Of a stretch of 5,483 nucleotides of DNA, positions 1 to 5,483 are shown piece by piece. Below the pieces are notes generated by a model that did not search any database, was not told the origin of the DNA, and saw only the letters and a list, made by a program, of their open reading frames with translations. The number at the start of each line of letters is the position of its first letter. The first letter of the stretch is position 1. The DNA comes from Micavibrio sp. UBA6139 (GTDB lineage: Bacteria; Pseudomonadota; Alphaproteobacteria; Micavibrionales; Micavibrionaceae): the NCBI GenBank assembly GCA_002423285.1, contig DIVF01000017.1, positions 1 through 5,483 on the forward strand, given 5' to 3'. The position numbers and the translations under genes are program-made.

Positions 1-8
1 CCCACCAA

Positions 9-49
9 CCCGCAACGGTAACCACACTACGCCTTTGGCGTTATGCGGG
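9..49. other. Imperfect stem-loop near the left edge
   Basis: CCCGCAACG at 9-17 can pair with CGTT (39-42) plus GCGGG (45-49), leaving a two-base bulge at 43-44. This gives a nine-base-pair stem around a loop of about 21 bases. No T-run follows it, so it is not a classical intrinsic terminator. It could be the end of an upstream transcript, part of a regulatory leader, or chance. The pairing is read directly from the sequence; any role is a guess. Confidence 0.2.
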
Positions 50-58
50 CCGGTTACA

Positions 59-87
59 TGGCAAAGGGGGGTAGAATCATCTATACT
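59..87 (+). promoter_or_regulatory. Tentative sigma-70-like promoter upstream of fliF
   Basis: A TATACT hexamer at 82-87 differs from the TATAAT consensus at one position. Exactly 17 bases upstream is TGGCAA (59-64), a poor three-of-six match to TTGACA. Transcription would start around 94 and leave a leader of roughly 130 bases before fliF. I found no convincing sigma-54 site (GG-N10-GC with good flanks), no sigma-28 site and no TTAA-N7-TTAA CtrA box in 1-227. The rest of this interval, apart from the stem-loop at 9-49, shows no gene or recognisable element. Because the -35 match is weak, this is only the best candidate. Confidence 0.25.
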
Positions 88-216
88 TGAATCTGTGTGT
101 CGGTGTTTGCGTGACGGGCATAACTCGGTTACTCTTAGGGCAATACATCTCGCCCGCTCCGGGTACTGATTCGCTCATCACACAACTCAAATCCTTGATG
201 CAACTCATTGGATAGC

Positions 217-221
217 AGGGA
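217..221 (+). promoter_or_regulatory. Ribosome binding site of fliF
   Basis: AGGGA lies six bases before the GTG at 228. This spacing decides the start: the in-frame ATG at 240 would sit 18 bases from the same site, which is too far. Confidence 0.6.
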
Positions 222-227
222 ATATTC

Positions 228-1871
228 GTGAATAGTTTTATGGACACATTGCGTCAGCTTGGGCCGTCACGCCTTGCCATTATGGGCGGCGTGCTGGTGG
301 GGCTGCTTCTGTTCTTTGTCTTTGTTTCGATGCGTGTTGCCACACCGGAATTGAAACTGCTGTACAGCGATTTATCATCCAACGATTCCGCGTCAATTGC
401 GGCCAAGCTTGAAGAAACCGGTATCCGTTATAACGTGTCTTTGGATGGAACCAAGATCATGGTTCCAGAACCAGAGATTGGTCGCTCACGCGTCCTTCTG
501 GCCAAGGAAGGTCTGCCGAATGGTGGTTCACTGGGCTATGAACTGTTCGATCAAAAGGCCGGGTTCGGCACAACCAACTTCGTCCAAAACATCAATCAGG
601 TGCGTGCGCTTGAAGGCGAATTATCGCGCACACTGGGTTCATTTGAAGGCGTTCGCAGTTCACGCGTTCACCTAGTTCTGCCGCAACGTGAATTGTTCAG
701 CCGTGATACCCGCCCCTCCAGCGCCAGCGTATTCATTGGTCTGAAGCCCGGCGCACGGATGGGAAAAGAACAGATCATGTCGATCCAGCATCTGGTCGCA
801 TCGGCTGTTCCTGATTTAAAACCAACAAACGTATCGATCATTGATAATGATGGTAATTTGCTGGCCCGTGGCGGCGAAGACGCAGCCAGCCTGATGAGCA
901 TGAAGTCTGAAGAAATGCGCCGCAGCTATGAAACGCGCATGACCCAGACTGTTGAAGATCTGGTCGGCCGTGTTGTTGGTCTGGACCGGGTTCGTGCAAC
1001 GGTGACGGCTGACCTCAACTTTGACCGTGTTGTTACCAACGAAGAATTATTTGATCCGGAAACACAAGTGGTGCGGTCTTCCCAAGTCACAGAAGAAAAT
1101 AGCACAGAGCGTGAGCCACCATCAGGTGAAGTATCGGTTCAAAACAACCTGCCCGGTATTGCCGGTGATCTGGGTGGCAACGCACCGCCGACCGCTGAAA
1201 GCAACAAGGTTGAAGAAACCACCAACTACGAAATCAGCAAAACCGTTCGCAGCCTGACCAAGGAGGTGGGCGAGGTTCGTAAAATTTCCGTGGCCGTTTT
1301 GGTTGATGGCACTTACGTCACTGATGCCGATGGTAAAAAAACATATCAACCGCGCAGCGATGAAGAAGTAAAACGCATTGAATCGGTCGTTAAATCCGCC
1401 ATCGGGTTTGATGAAAAACGCGGTGACCGCGTTGAAGTCGCCAATATGCAATTCGCCGATGTTGATACCGGCGATGGCGCTGCCGCCGCAAACCTGCTGT
1501 TTGGTTTTGAACGCAGTGACTTGCTGCGCGCTGCGGAGATCATCACCGTTGCCATCATGATTATTCTGGTGGTCTTGTTGGTCCTGCAACCGATGGTCGG
1601 TCGTTTGCTGGCGACTGAAGGTGTTGGCAATGACGATGAAGGCATGGAAACAGATTTGTTGACCGGTCGCCCATCCAACCCGGCTCTGACCGGCCCATCC
1701 GGTGAAAATTTCGAGCCGCCGGAAATGGAAGAGGAAGACAGCCTGATCGACATGAAACAAGTCGAAGGCAAGGTCAAGGCATCTTCCGTCCGCAAGGTCG
1801 AAGATATCGTTTCAACCTACCCGTCCGAAACCGTTGCTGTTCTGCGCAGCTGGATGAGTCAGGAGAGCTAA
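228..1871 (+). CDS. fliF: Flagellar MS-ring protein FliF
   Basis: FliF is the inner-membrane protein that assembles into the MS ring, the foundation of the flagellar basal body and the housing of the type III export gate. The 547 residues are near the usual length of about 550. A first membrane helix spans about 16-35. The YscJ/FliF-type ring-building region follows, with the motif GLPNGGSLGYELFD at 95-108 and the stretch NQVRALEGELSRTLGSFEGV at 123-142. A second domain includes NYEISKTV at 333-340, preceded by a Pro/Gly-rich linker around 296-325. A second membrane helix lies at about 435-459, and the acidic cytoplasmic tail ends in VEDIVSTYPSETVAVLRSWM (524-543), the region that binds the FliG N-terminus in this family. 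The start is GTG at 228, chosen for the AGGGA six bases upstream; ATG at 240 is a less likely alternative. It is the first gene of a five-gene block and ends six bases before fliG. Confidence 0.97.
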   Translation: MNSFMDTLRQLGPSRLAIMGGVLVGLLLFFVFVSMRVATPELKLLYSDLSSNDSASIAAKLEETGIRYNVSLDGTKIMVPEPEIGRSRVLLAKEGLPNGGSLGYELFDQKAGFGTTNFVQNINQVRALEGELSRTLGSFEGVRSSRVHLVLPQRELFSRDTRPSSASVFIGLKPGARMGKEQIMSIQHLVASAVPDLKPTNVSIIDNDGNLLARGGEDAASLMSMKSEEMRRSYETRMTQTVEDLVGRVVGLDRVRATVTADLNFDRVVTNEELFDPETQVVRSSQVTEENSTEREPPSGEVSVQNNLPGIAGDLGGNAPPTAESNKVEETTNYEISKTVRSLTKEVGEVRKISVAVLVDGTYVTDADGKKTYQPRSDEEVKRIESVVKSAIGFDEKRGDRVEVANMQFADVDTGDGAAAANLLFGFERSDLLRAAEIITVAIMIILVVLLVLQPMVGRLLATEGVGNDDEGMETDLLTGRPSNPALTGPSGENFEPPEMEEEDSLIDMKQVEGKVKASSVRKVEDIVSTYPSETVAVLRSWMSQES

Positions 1872-1877
1872 GAGAAC

Positions 1878-2894
1878 ATGCGTATTCGTGAGGACTACCG
1901 TACCCTGTCCGGAGCCGAAAAAGCCGCCATCTTTATGCTGGCACTGGGTGAGGAGCATACGTCGAAAATTTTCGAGCACATGGATGATGAAGAGATCATG
2001 GAGATCTCGACCACCATGGCCGGCCTTGGGAAAATCAGTTCCAACGTCGTTGAACGCCTGTTTGTTGATTTCGCGGAACAGATGAGCTCGACCAGCAACC
2101 TAGTGGGTACTCTCGATTCCACCGAACGCCTGCTGACCAAAGTTCTGGGTAAGGACAAGGTCAACCAGATCATGGAGGAAATCCGTGGTCCTGCGGGTCG
2201 CACCATGTGGGAAAAACTGGGCAACGTAAACGAGGAAATCCTCGCCAACTTCTTGCAAAAAGAATATCCGCAAACGGTTGCTGTTGTTCTGTCTAAAATT
2301 CAATCGGACCACGCCGCGCGCGTGCTTGGCATGTTGCCGGAAAACTTCGCGCTGGAAGTCATTCACCGCATGCTGCGTATGGAAGCGGTACAGAAAGAAG
2401 TTCTGGAAGACGTTGAAAAAACACTGCGCACCGAATTCATGGCCAATTTGTCCCGCACCCAGCGCCGCGACAGCCACGAACTTATGGCAGAAATTTTCAA
2501 CAACATGGAACGCTCCGCCGAAACACGTTTCATGGACGAGCTGAGCCGCAGCGCGCCGGAATCGGCCGAGAAGATTCGCAGCCTGATGTTCACCTTCGAA
2601 GATCTGGCCAAGCTGGACCCAACCGCGATCCAGACCCTTATCCGCGCTGTGGACAAGGACAAGCTGCCAACCGCGCTCAAAGGTGCAACAGAAACACTGC
2701 GCGATCTGTTCTTCTCGAACATGTCCGAACGTGCGGCCAAGATTATGAAGGAAGATATGGGTGCCATGGGCCCTGTTCGCCTGAAAGACGTCGAAGAGGC
2801 ACAACAATATATCGTCAGCATTACCAAAGACCTTGAAGGACGCGGCGAAATCGCTATCTCAACAGGTAATGAGGAAGACGAGCTGATTTATTGA
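1878..2894 (+). CDS. fliG: Flagellar motor switch protein FliG
   Basis: FliG forms the upper part of the cytoplasmic C-ring. It binds the FliF tail through its N-terminal domain, FliM through its middle domain, and receives torque from the stator through its C-terminal domain. The 338 residues compare with 331 in E. coli. The N-terminal domain (about 5-100) starts with LSGAEKAAIFMLALGEE (10-26). The middle ARM domain carries EYPQT at 129-133, the equivalent of the EHPQ motif with Tyr for His. The MFTF hinge is at 237-240. By alignment from memory, the torque-helix charges of E. coli (K264, R281, D288, D289, R297) correspond to K268, R285, E292, D293 and R301, so the charge pattern is complete. 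A GPVR motif closes this helix (298-301). The Gly-Gly linker of E. coli is not visible; the aligned region reads TQRRDSHELMAEIF. The gene starts at ATG 1878, with AGGAG at the end of fliF (1861-1865) and AGAGA at 1871-1875 as possible ribosome sites. Confidence 0.97.
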   Translation: MRIREDYRTLSGAEKAAIFMLALGEEHTSKIFEHMDDEEIMEISTTMAGLGKISSNVVERLFVDFAEQMSSTSNLVGTLDSTERLLTKVLGKDKVNQIMEEIRGPAGRTMWEKLGNVNEEILANFLQKEYPQTVAVVLSKIQSDHAARVLGMLPENFALEVIHRMLRMEAVQKEVLEDVEKTLRTEFMANLSRTQRRDSHELMAEIFNNMERSAETRFMDELSRSAPESAEKIRSLMFTFEDLAKLDPTAIQTLIRAVDKDKLPTALKGATETLRDLFFSNMSERAAKIMKEDMGAMGPVRLKDVEEAQQYIVSITKDLEGRGEIAISTGNEEDELIY

Positions 2895-3634
2895 TGAGTA
2901 ACCAAGGGACGTTACCTCCACGGAACATGAAAAAGTTTTTGTTTGATGTTCATAATTTCGATGGAAACAACGACAAGGACTCTGACGAAGAACTTGTTGA
3001 AGTGGAACCGCCCCCGCCTGTCTTCAGCATGGATGAATTGAATGCGGCCAAGGCCGCGGCCTATGAACAGGGCAAACAGGACGGCATCCGCGAAGCCTTA
3101 ACCCGCATCGAACAACAAACCGCTGATGTGCTGTCGGTCATCCGCGATCATTTCGCGATCCTGTTCGATGCCGAAGACCGCCGCAGCCGGACATTTGAAA
3201 AAGAATCAGTTCAGCTGGGCTATACCATTTTTGCCAAGGCCTTCCCGGCCCTGAACCGCCGATTCGGCATGGAAGAAGTCAAAACCGCCATTATAGACAT
3301 TCTGGAAACAGCGCGAGAGCAGCCAGAGATCATTATTGATGTCCCACCGGACTATGTCAGCGCCATCCAACACCATATTGACGGGCTTTTCCGTCAAGAG
3401 GGGGGCCCGCGCTGCACGGTCCGCGGCAATGATGCGCTGGGCCCCGGACAATGCAAAATGGCCTGGGTCAATGGATCTGCCATGCGCAACGGCACACATC
3501 TGGCCGATCAAATCCGTGTGCAAATTGAGCATGTACTTGCAGATAAAGCCATACTGGCTGATAATGAAGATAGCAGCGATGTCCTGCCCGATCACGCCGC
3601 CGCACCAGACCAAGACCACGGAGAGCCACAATGA
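2894..3634 (+). CDS. fliH: Flagellar assembly protein FliH (FlbE-like)
   Basis: FliH holds and regulates the export ATPase FliI and links it to the C-ring through FliN. Numbering here is from ATG 2894 (246 residues, close to the family length). The N-terminus carries MKKFLFDVHNF at 12-22, followed by an acidic Pro-rich stretch (EVEPPPPVFS, 36-45). Next comes the FliH hallmark GxxxG helix, AAYEQGKQDGIREAL (55-69), and a helical region predicted to be coiled (about 65-105). A C-terminal V-ATPase-E-like domain contains DALGPGQCKMAW at 180-191, typical of the family. The tail (222-246) is acidic and probably disordered. Start choice: TTG at 2891, ATG at 2894 and ATG at 2927 are all in frame. ATG 2894 makes a TGATG overlap with the fliG stop and fits translational coupling, while conservation would also allow 2927. 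Sequence identity in FliH is low across bacteria, so context supports the name as much as motifs do. Confidence 0.87.
   Translation: MSNQGTLPPRNMKKFLFDVHNFDGNNDKDSDEELVEVEPPPPVFSMDELNAAKAAAYEQGKQDGIREALTRIEQQTADVLSVIRDHFAILFDAEDRRSRTFEKESVQLGYTIFAKAFPALNRRFGMEEVKTAIIDILETAREQPEIIIDVPPDYVSAIQHHIDGLFRQEGGPRCTVRGNDALGPGQCKMAWVNGSAMRNGTHLADQIRVQIEHVLADKAILADNEDSSDVLPDHAAAPDQDHGEPQ
3620..3625 (+). promoter_or_regulatory. Ribosome binding site of fliN
   Basis: GGAGAG lies inside the last codons of fliH, five bases before the fliN ATG at 3631. It supports that start and gives fliN a good site of its own in addition to the ATGA overlap. Confidence 0.6.
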
Positions 3635-3978
3635 GCGACGAACCAAAAAACGGCGATATGACCTATAACGAGATCAGCGAAGTCAAGGTGAACACCGATG
3701 ACAAACCTGAATACGCATATGGCGAAGCCATGGCCAGTGACGTCACGGCAATCTATGATATTCCGGTGCAAATTTCCGCCGTTCTGGGCCGTTCCACCAT
3801 GCAGGTCAGCCAGTTGTTGAAACTGGGCCGGGGTGCTGTGGTTGAACTGGACCGCAAAGTTGGCGAAGCGATTGATATCTATGTCAATAACCGTCTGGTC
3901 GCCCGTGGCGAAGTTGTCGTCGTTGAAGACAAGCTGGGCGTGACCATGACAGAAATCGTCAAATCCGACAGAAACTGA
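3631..3978 (+). CDS. fliN: Flagellar motor switch protein FliN
   Basis: FliN forms the lower rim of the C-ring with FliM, takes part in switching, and docks the FliH-FliI export complex. The 115 residues consist of an acidic, probably flexible N-terminus (1-36) and a single SpoA/surface-presentation domain (about 37-110). Signature segments are IPVQISAVLGRSTMQV (44-59), LLKLGRGAVVELDRKVGE (62-79), IYVNNRLVARGEVVVVED (83-100) and LGVTMTEIV (102-110). These agree with the well-conserved FliN core, and the short length is usual for alphaproteobacteria (E. coli FliN is 137). The ATG overlaps the fliH stop by four bases (ATGA, 3631-3634). fliM is not next to it, unlike the fliM-fliN pairing of gammaproteobacteria, so FliM must be encoded elsewhere if present. 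Confidence 0.96.
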   Translation: MSDEPKNGDMTYNEISEVKVNTDDKPEYAYGEAMASDVTAIYDIPVQISAVLGRSTMQVSQLLKLGRGAVVELDRKVGEAIDIYVNNRLVARGEVVVVEDKLGVTMTEIVKSDRN

Positions 3979-3988
3979 TGCGCTGATG
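3976..3988 (+). other. Double TGATG junction with a two-codon start-stop
   Basis: The fliN stop TGA (3976-3978) shares its last A with an ATG at 3978-3980. That ATG is followed by one Arg codon (3981-3983) and a TGA (3984-3986), whose A begins the start codon of the stator gene at 3986. Ribosomes ending fliN could reinitiate at either ATG. There is no good Shine-Dalgarno sequence just upstream (the best is a GACAG-like stretch in the fliN end), so reinitiation is the likely way the stator gene is translated. The arrangement is read directly; its effect is inferred. Confidence 0.5.
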
Positions 3989-4852
3989 GCTTTTCCCCCG
4001 GTGCAAGGTTTAAACCCGCCTTCTTCCGGTGATCCCGCACACGGACCCGATGTCATCATCAAAATCGTTGCGCCGGTTCACAAGATCGACCTGTCCACTA
4101 TCCTTGGTATTGTTTTTGCCATTGCGCTCATCGCGGGGGCTATCAGCCTGGGCGAAAGCAATGCCAGCTTCTTTGACCTTCCCGCCATCTTGATTGTTAT
4201 TCTGGGCACAGTGGCCGCGACCAGCATCGCCTATACCGGACAAGAAATGCGCCGTGCCCTCCGCATCATCGCCAATTCCATGTTTCATAGAGCGTGGGAT
4301 TATTCCAACATGGCGCGGCAATTGCTGGACCTTGCGACACTGGCGCGTAAAAAAGGCTCCCTCGCTTTGGGTGCCGCGATGGATGAAGTTTCCAAGGACA
4401 AATTGCTGGCCCGTGGTGTTGAGCTGGTTGTTGACGGGTTCAGTGCCGATGACATTGAACGTGTGCTGATGCAAGAAATTGATTCCCTTGTCGAACGCCA
4501 CCGCCGCTCCGCCGGCATTCTCCGCCGCGCGTCTGAAATTGCCCCGGCGATGGGGTTGATTGGAACGCTGGTGGGTCTGGTGCAGATGTTGGCGGCGCTT
4601 GATAATCCCGACGCGATTGGCCCGGCGATGGCGGTTGCATTGCTGACCACCTTCTACGGTGCGATTTTGGGGATGGTGATTTTAAGCCCGCTGGCCGCGA
4701 AGCTGGAACGCAACTCCAACGAAGAAGCCTCCATCCGCACCCTGATCATGGTCGGCATGGCATCGATTGCGCGCCAAGAAAACCCGCGCCGCCTTGAAAT
4801 GCTGCTGAACAGTGAATTGCCACCGGAATCACGGATTGTGTATTTCGACTGA
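3986..4852 (+). CDS. motA: MotA/PomA-type flagellar stator subunit
   Basis: The product belongs to the MotA/TolQ/ExbB family and resembles PomA more than E. coli MotA. Five such subunits around a MotB/PomB dimer form the ion-driven stator. The 288 residues include about 33 Pro/Gly-rich residues before the first membrane helix, an extension absent from PomA (253 residues). Membrane helices are expected at about 36-56, 66-84, 182-205 and 213-236. The signature PAMGLIGTLVGLVQML (187-202) and GPAMAVALLTTFYGAILGM (212-230) match TM3 and TM4, with P187 and P213 at the conserved proline positions. The cytoplasmic loop has ARKKGSLAL (120-128), so the basic pair R121-K122 matches PomA R88-K89. The following positions, Glu-Glu in PomA (E96-E97), are G129-A130 here. 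No motB/pomB follows; the next gene is convergent. ATG 3986 is the only sensible start, since the next in-frame Met is at residue 88. Proton or sodium use cannot be decided from this subunit. Confidence 0.9.
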   Translation: MAFPPVQGLNPPSSGDPAHGPDVIIKIVAPVHKIDLSTILGIVFAIALIAGAISLGESNASFFDLPAILIVILGTVAATSIAYTGQEMRRALRIIANSMFHRAWDYSNMARQLLDLATLARKKGSLALGAAMDEVSKDKLLARGVELVVDGFSADDIERVLMQEIDSLVERHRRSAGILRRASEIAPAMGLIGTLVGLVQMLAALDNPDAIGPAMAVALLTTFYGAILGMVILSPLAAKLERNSNEEASIRTLIMVGMASIARQENPRRLEMLLNSELPPESRIVYFD

Positions 4853-4864
4853 TTTTAAATCAGT
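4848..4864. terminator. AT-rich inverted repeat between convergent genes
   Basis: ACTGATTT (4848-4855) and AAATCAGT (4857-4864) are a perfect eight-base inverted repeat around one base. It contains the stop codons of both convergent genes (TGA 4850-4852 on plus, TAA 4857-4855 on minus). As RNA it would form only about five or six pairs, and it is AT-rich with no T-run beyond it, so it would be a weak terminator in either direction. The position is right for a shared terminator; the stability is not convincing. Confidence 0.3.
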
Positions 4865-5483
4865 GGCTGCGCTGTAACCTCGCCTACCACCATCAAACGC
4901 GGAACAGATAAAAGGCGCATTTTGGGTGCGCGGTGAATAAAGGCTGCTGCCATTGCTGCACGCATATCAATCTCGCCCGAACAGTTTAATGGTACACCCT
5001 TGTGCCGCCAGATATCACCCAACTGAAAATTTTGTGGGGCAGCCCCCGCTTTCGCCCAGAAGGCTCCGGTGGCGCGGTCAGGGTTTTGATGTTCAGCATC
5101 TTCGTTGTTTAAAAATTCTGTGGCTTGGCCATTATAGCAGCAAATGATCCGGCTCAATGCACGGTCCACATGATAATTCATGACGGTGGGGATGTAGTAA
5201 CCCTGGGTGACCACACGCAATTCCGGCTGAAACCCATGATCGCGCAACGCATTCATATCACCCAGCACCTGAGACGCCGCCGCGCCGAACAACACATGCA
5301 AACGCGGTCCCACAAATGATTCAAGAAGGGCTTCGCGCTGCTGACTCTTAACCTGCGACAGGCGCAGCGCCAGTGCATTGAATGCACCGCTCAAACGGCG
5401 CGGCAGCAACAACACATTCTCATCTCCCGAAAAATCATCACCACACATCGCGCCGAATGAATAGACCTGTTGCAAAAGTCCGG
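4855..5483 (-). CDS. Hypothetical HxD...H protein, DUF1826-like (5' end outside window)
   Basis: The frame is open from its stop at 4855 to the right edge. Numbering here is from a TTG at 5475 (206 residues), but the frame continues upstream of it without a stop and no ribosome site is visible, so the true start probably lies outside; ATG 5448 is a weaker internal option. No signal peptide or membrane helix is seen. The key segment is NYHVDRALSRIICCYNGQA (100-118) followed by TEFL (119-122), with H102-x-D104. A later FIHRAP (179-184) gives H181, followed by R193 twelve residues on. The order HxD, Tyr-x-Gly-x-x-Thr-Glu, then His-Arg resembles DUF1826 proteins as I remember them, and more broadly the iron-binding double-stranded beta-helix of cupins and 2-oxoglutarate oxygenases. 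The metal triad (H102, D104, H181) is an inference. It converges on the stator gene with two bases between stops, so it belongs to another transcript. No link to motility is evident. Confidence 0.6.
   Translation of the reverse strand, partial: GLLQQVYSFGAMCGDDFSGDENVLLLPRRLSGAFNALALRLSQVKSQQREALLESFVGPRLHVLFGAAASQVLGDMNALRDHGFQPELRVVTQGYYIPTVMNYHVDRALSRIICCYNGQATEFLNNEDAEHQNPDRATGAFWAKAGAAPQNFQLGDIWRHKGVPLNCSGEIDMRAAMAAAFIHRAPKMRLLSVPRLMVVGEVTAQPLI

Noticed and set aside
51..132. Repeated CGGTTAC at 51-57 and 126-132, with GTAACC at 18-23 as its complement
   Set aside because: Copies of seven and six bases in a short region are compatible with chance, and the spacing is irregular.
2..169. 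Open plus-strand frame from the left edge to a TGA at 167-169
   Set aside because: The 55-codon translation is Arg-, Cys- and His-rich with no protein-like pattern, so I do not call the tail of an upstream gene.
161..174. GG-N10-GC pair that could be a sigma-54 promoter
   Set aside because: Only the invariant dinucleotides match; the flanking CACG and TT positions do not. The similar pair at 37-50 has a good -24 half but a wrong -12 half.
1260..1268. Perfect Shine-Dalgarno-like AAGGAGGTG inside fliF
   Set aside because: It encodes Lys-Glu-Val in the fliF frame, and no start codon in a meaningful frame follows at suitable spacing.
1122..1760. 212-codon open frame on the minus strand inside fliF
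   Set aside because: It is rich in His, Gln, Asn and Phe with no recognisable domain, lies wholly opposite a certain fliF, and reflects the codon bias of the plus-strand gene.
2100..2807. 235-codon open frame on the minus strand inside fliG
   Set aside because: It is the mirror of fliG codon usage, with a Phe/His/Gln-rich translation, no domain, and full overlap with a confident gene.
1..5483. Mobile element, CRISPR array, tRNA/rRNA or prophage signature
   Set aside because: No transposase or integrase, no regular direct repeats, no tRNA-like fold and no terminal inverted repeats were seen; the region is an ordinary flagellar locus.

Overview
This window is most likely chromosomal DNA from a flagellated alphaproteobacterium of moderate GC content. 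The order fliF-fliG-fliH-fliN with no fliM, fliI or fliJ between them, and a short FliN that is little more than a SpoA domain, recall the Caulobacter fliF-fliG-flbE-fliN arrangement and Rhodospirillales-type flagellar clusters. Assignment below class (Rhodospirillales, Micavibrionales or relatives) cannot be made from the sequence alone.

Layout. Bases 1-227 hold no supportable gene. They look like a leader region with one tentative sigma-70-like promoter and a stem-loop near the left edge. Bases 228-4852 are one tightly packed plus-strand block: fliF (MS ring), fliG (rotor/switch protein), fliH (export regulator), fliN (C-ring/export dock) and a MotA/PomA-type stator subunit. The junctions are a 6-base gap, a one-base TGATG overlap, a four-base ATGA overlap and a 7-base gap containing a two-codon start-stop. 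This packing points to a single mRNA with translational coupling. A convergent minus-strand gene begins its stop codon two bases after the stator gene. It encodes an HxD...H protein resembling DUF1826 or a double-stranded beta-helix oxygenase, and it runs off the right edge.

How the genes work together. FliF forms the membrane ring, and its C-terminal tail carries FliG. The FliG C-terminal domain is the torque-receiving surface for the stator, and the MotA/PomA-like protein is the stator half that pushes on it. FliN completes the C-ring and docks FliH, which delivers the export ATPase FliI (not in this window). The operon therefore couples ring building, export docking and part of the stator.

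The flagellar block is orthodox, and I see no mobile element, CRISPR array, RNA gene or clearly new system. The points most worth a second look are the stator gene without an adjacent motB/pomB, its missing conserved acidic pair in the cytoplasmic loop, the double TGATG junction, and the uncharacterised minus-strand protein.
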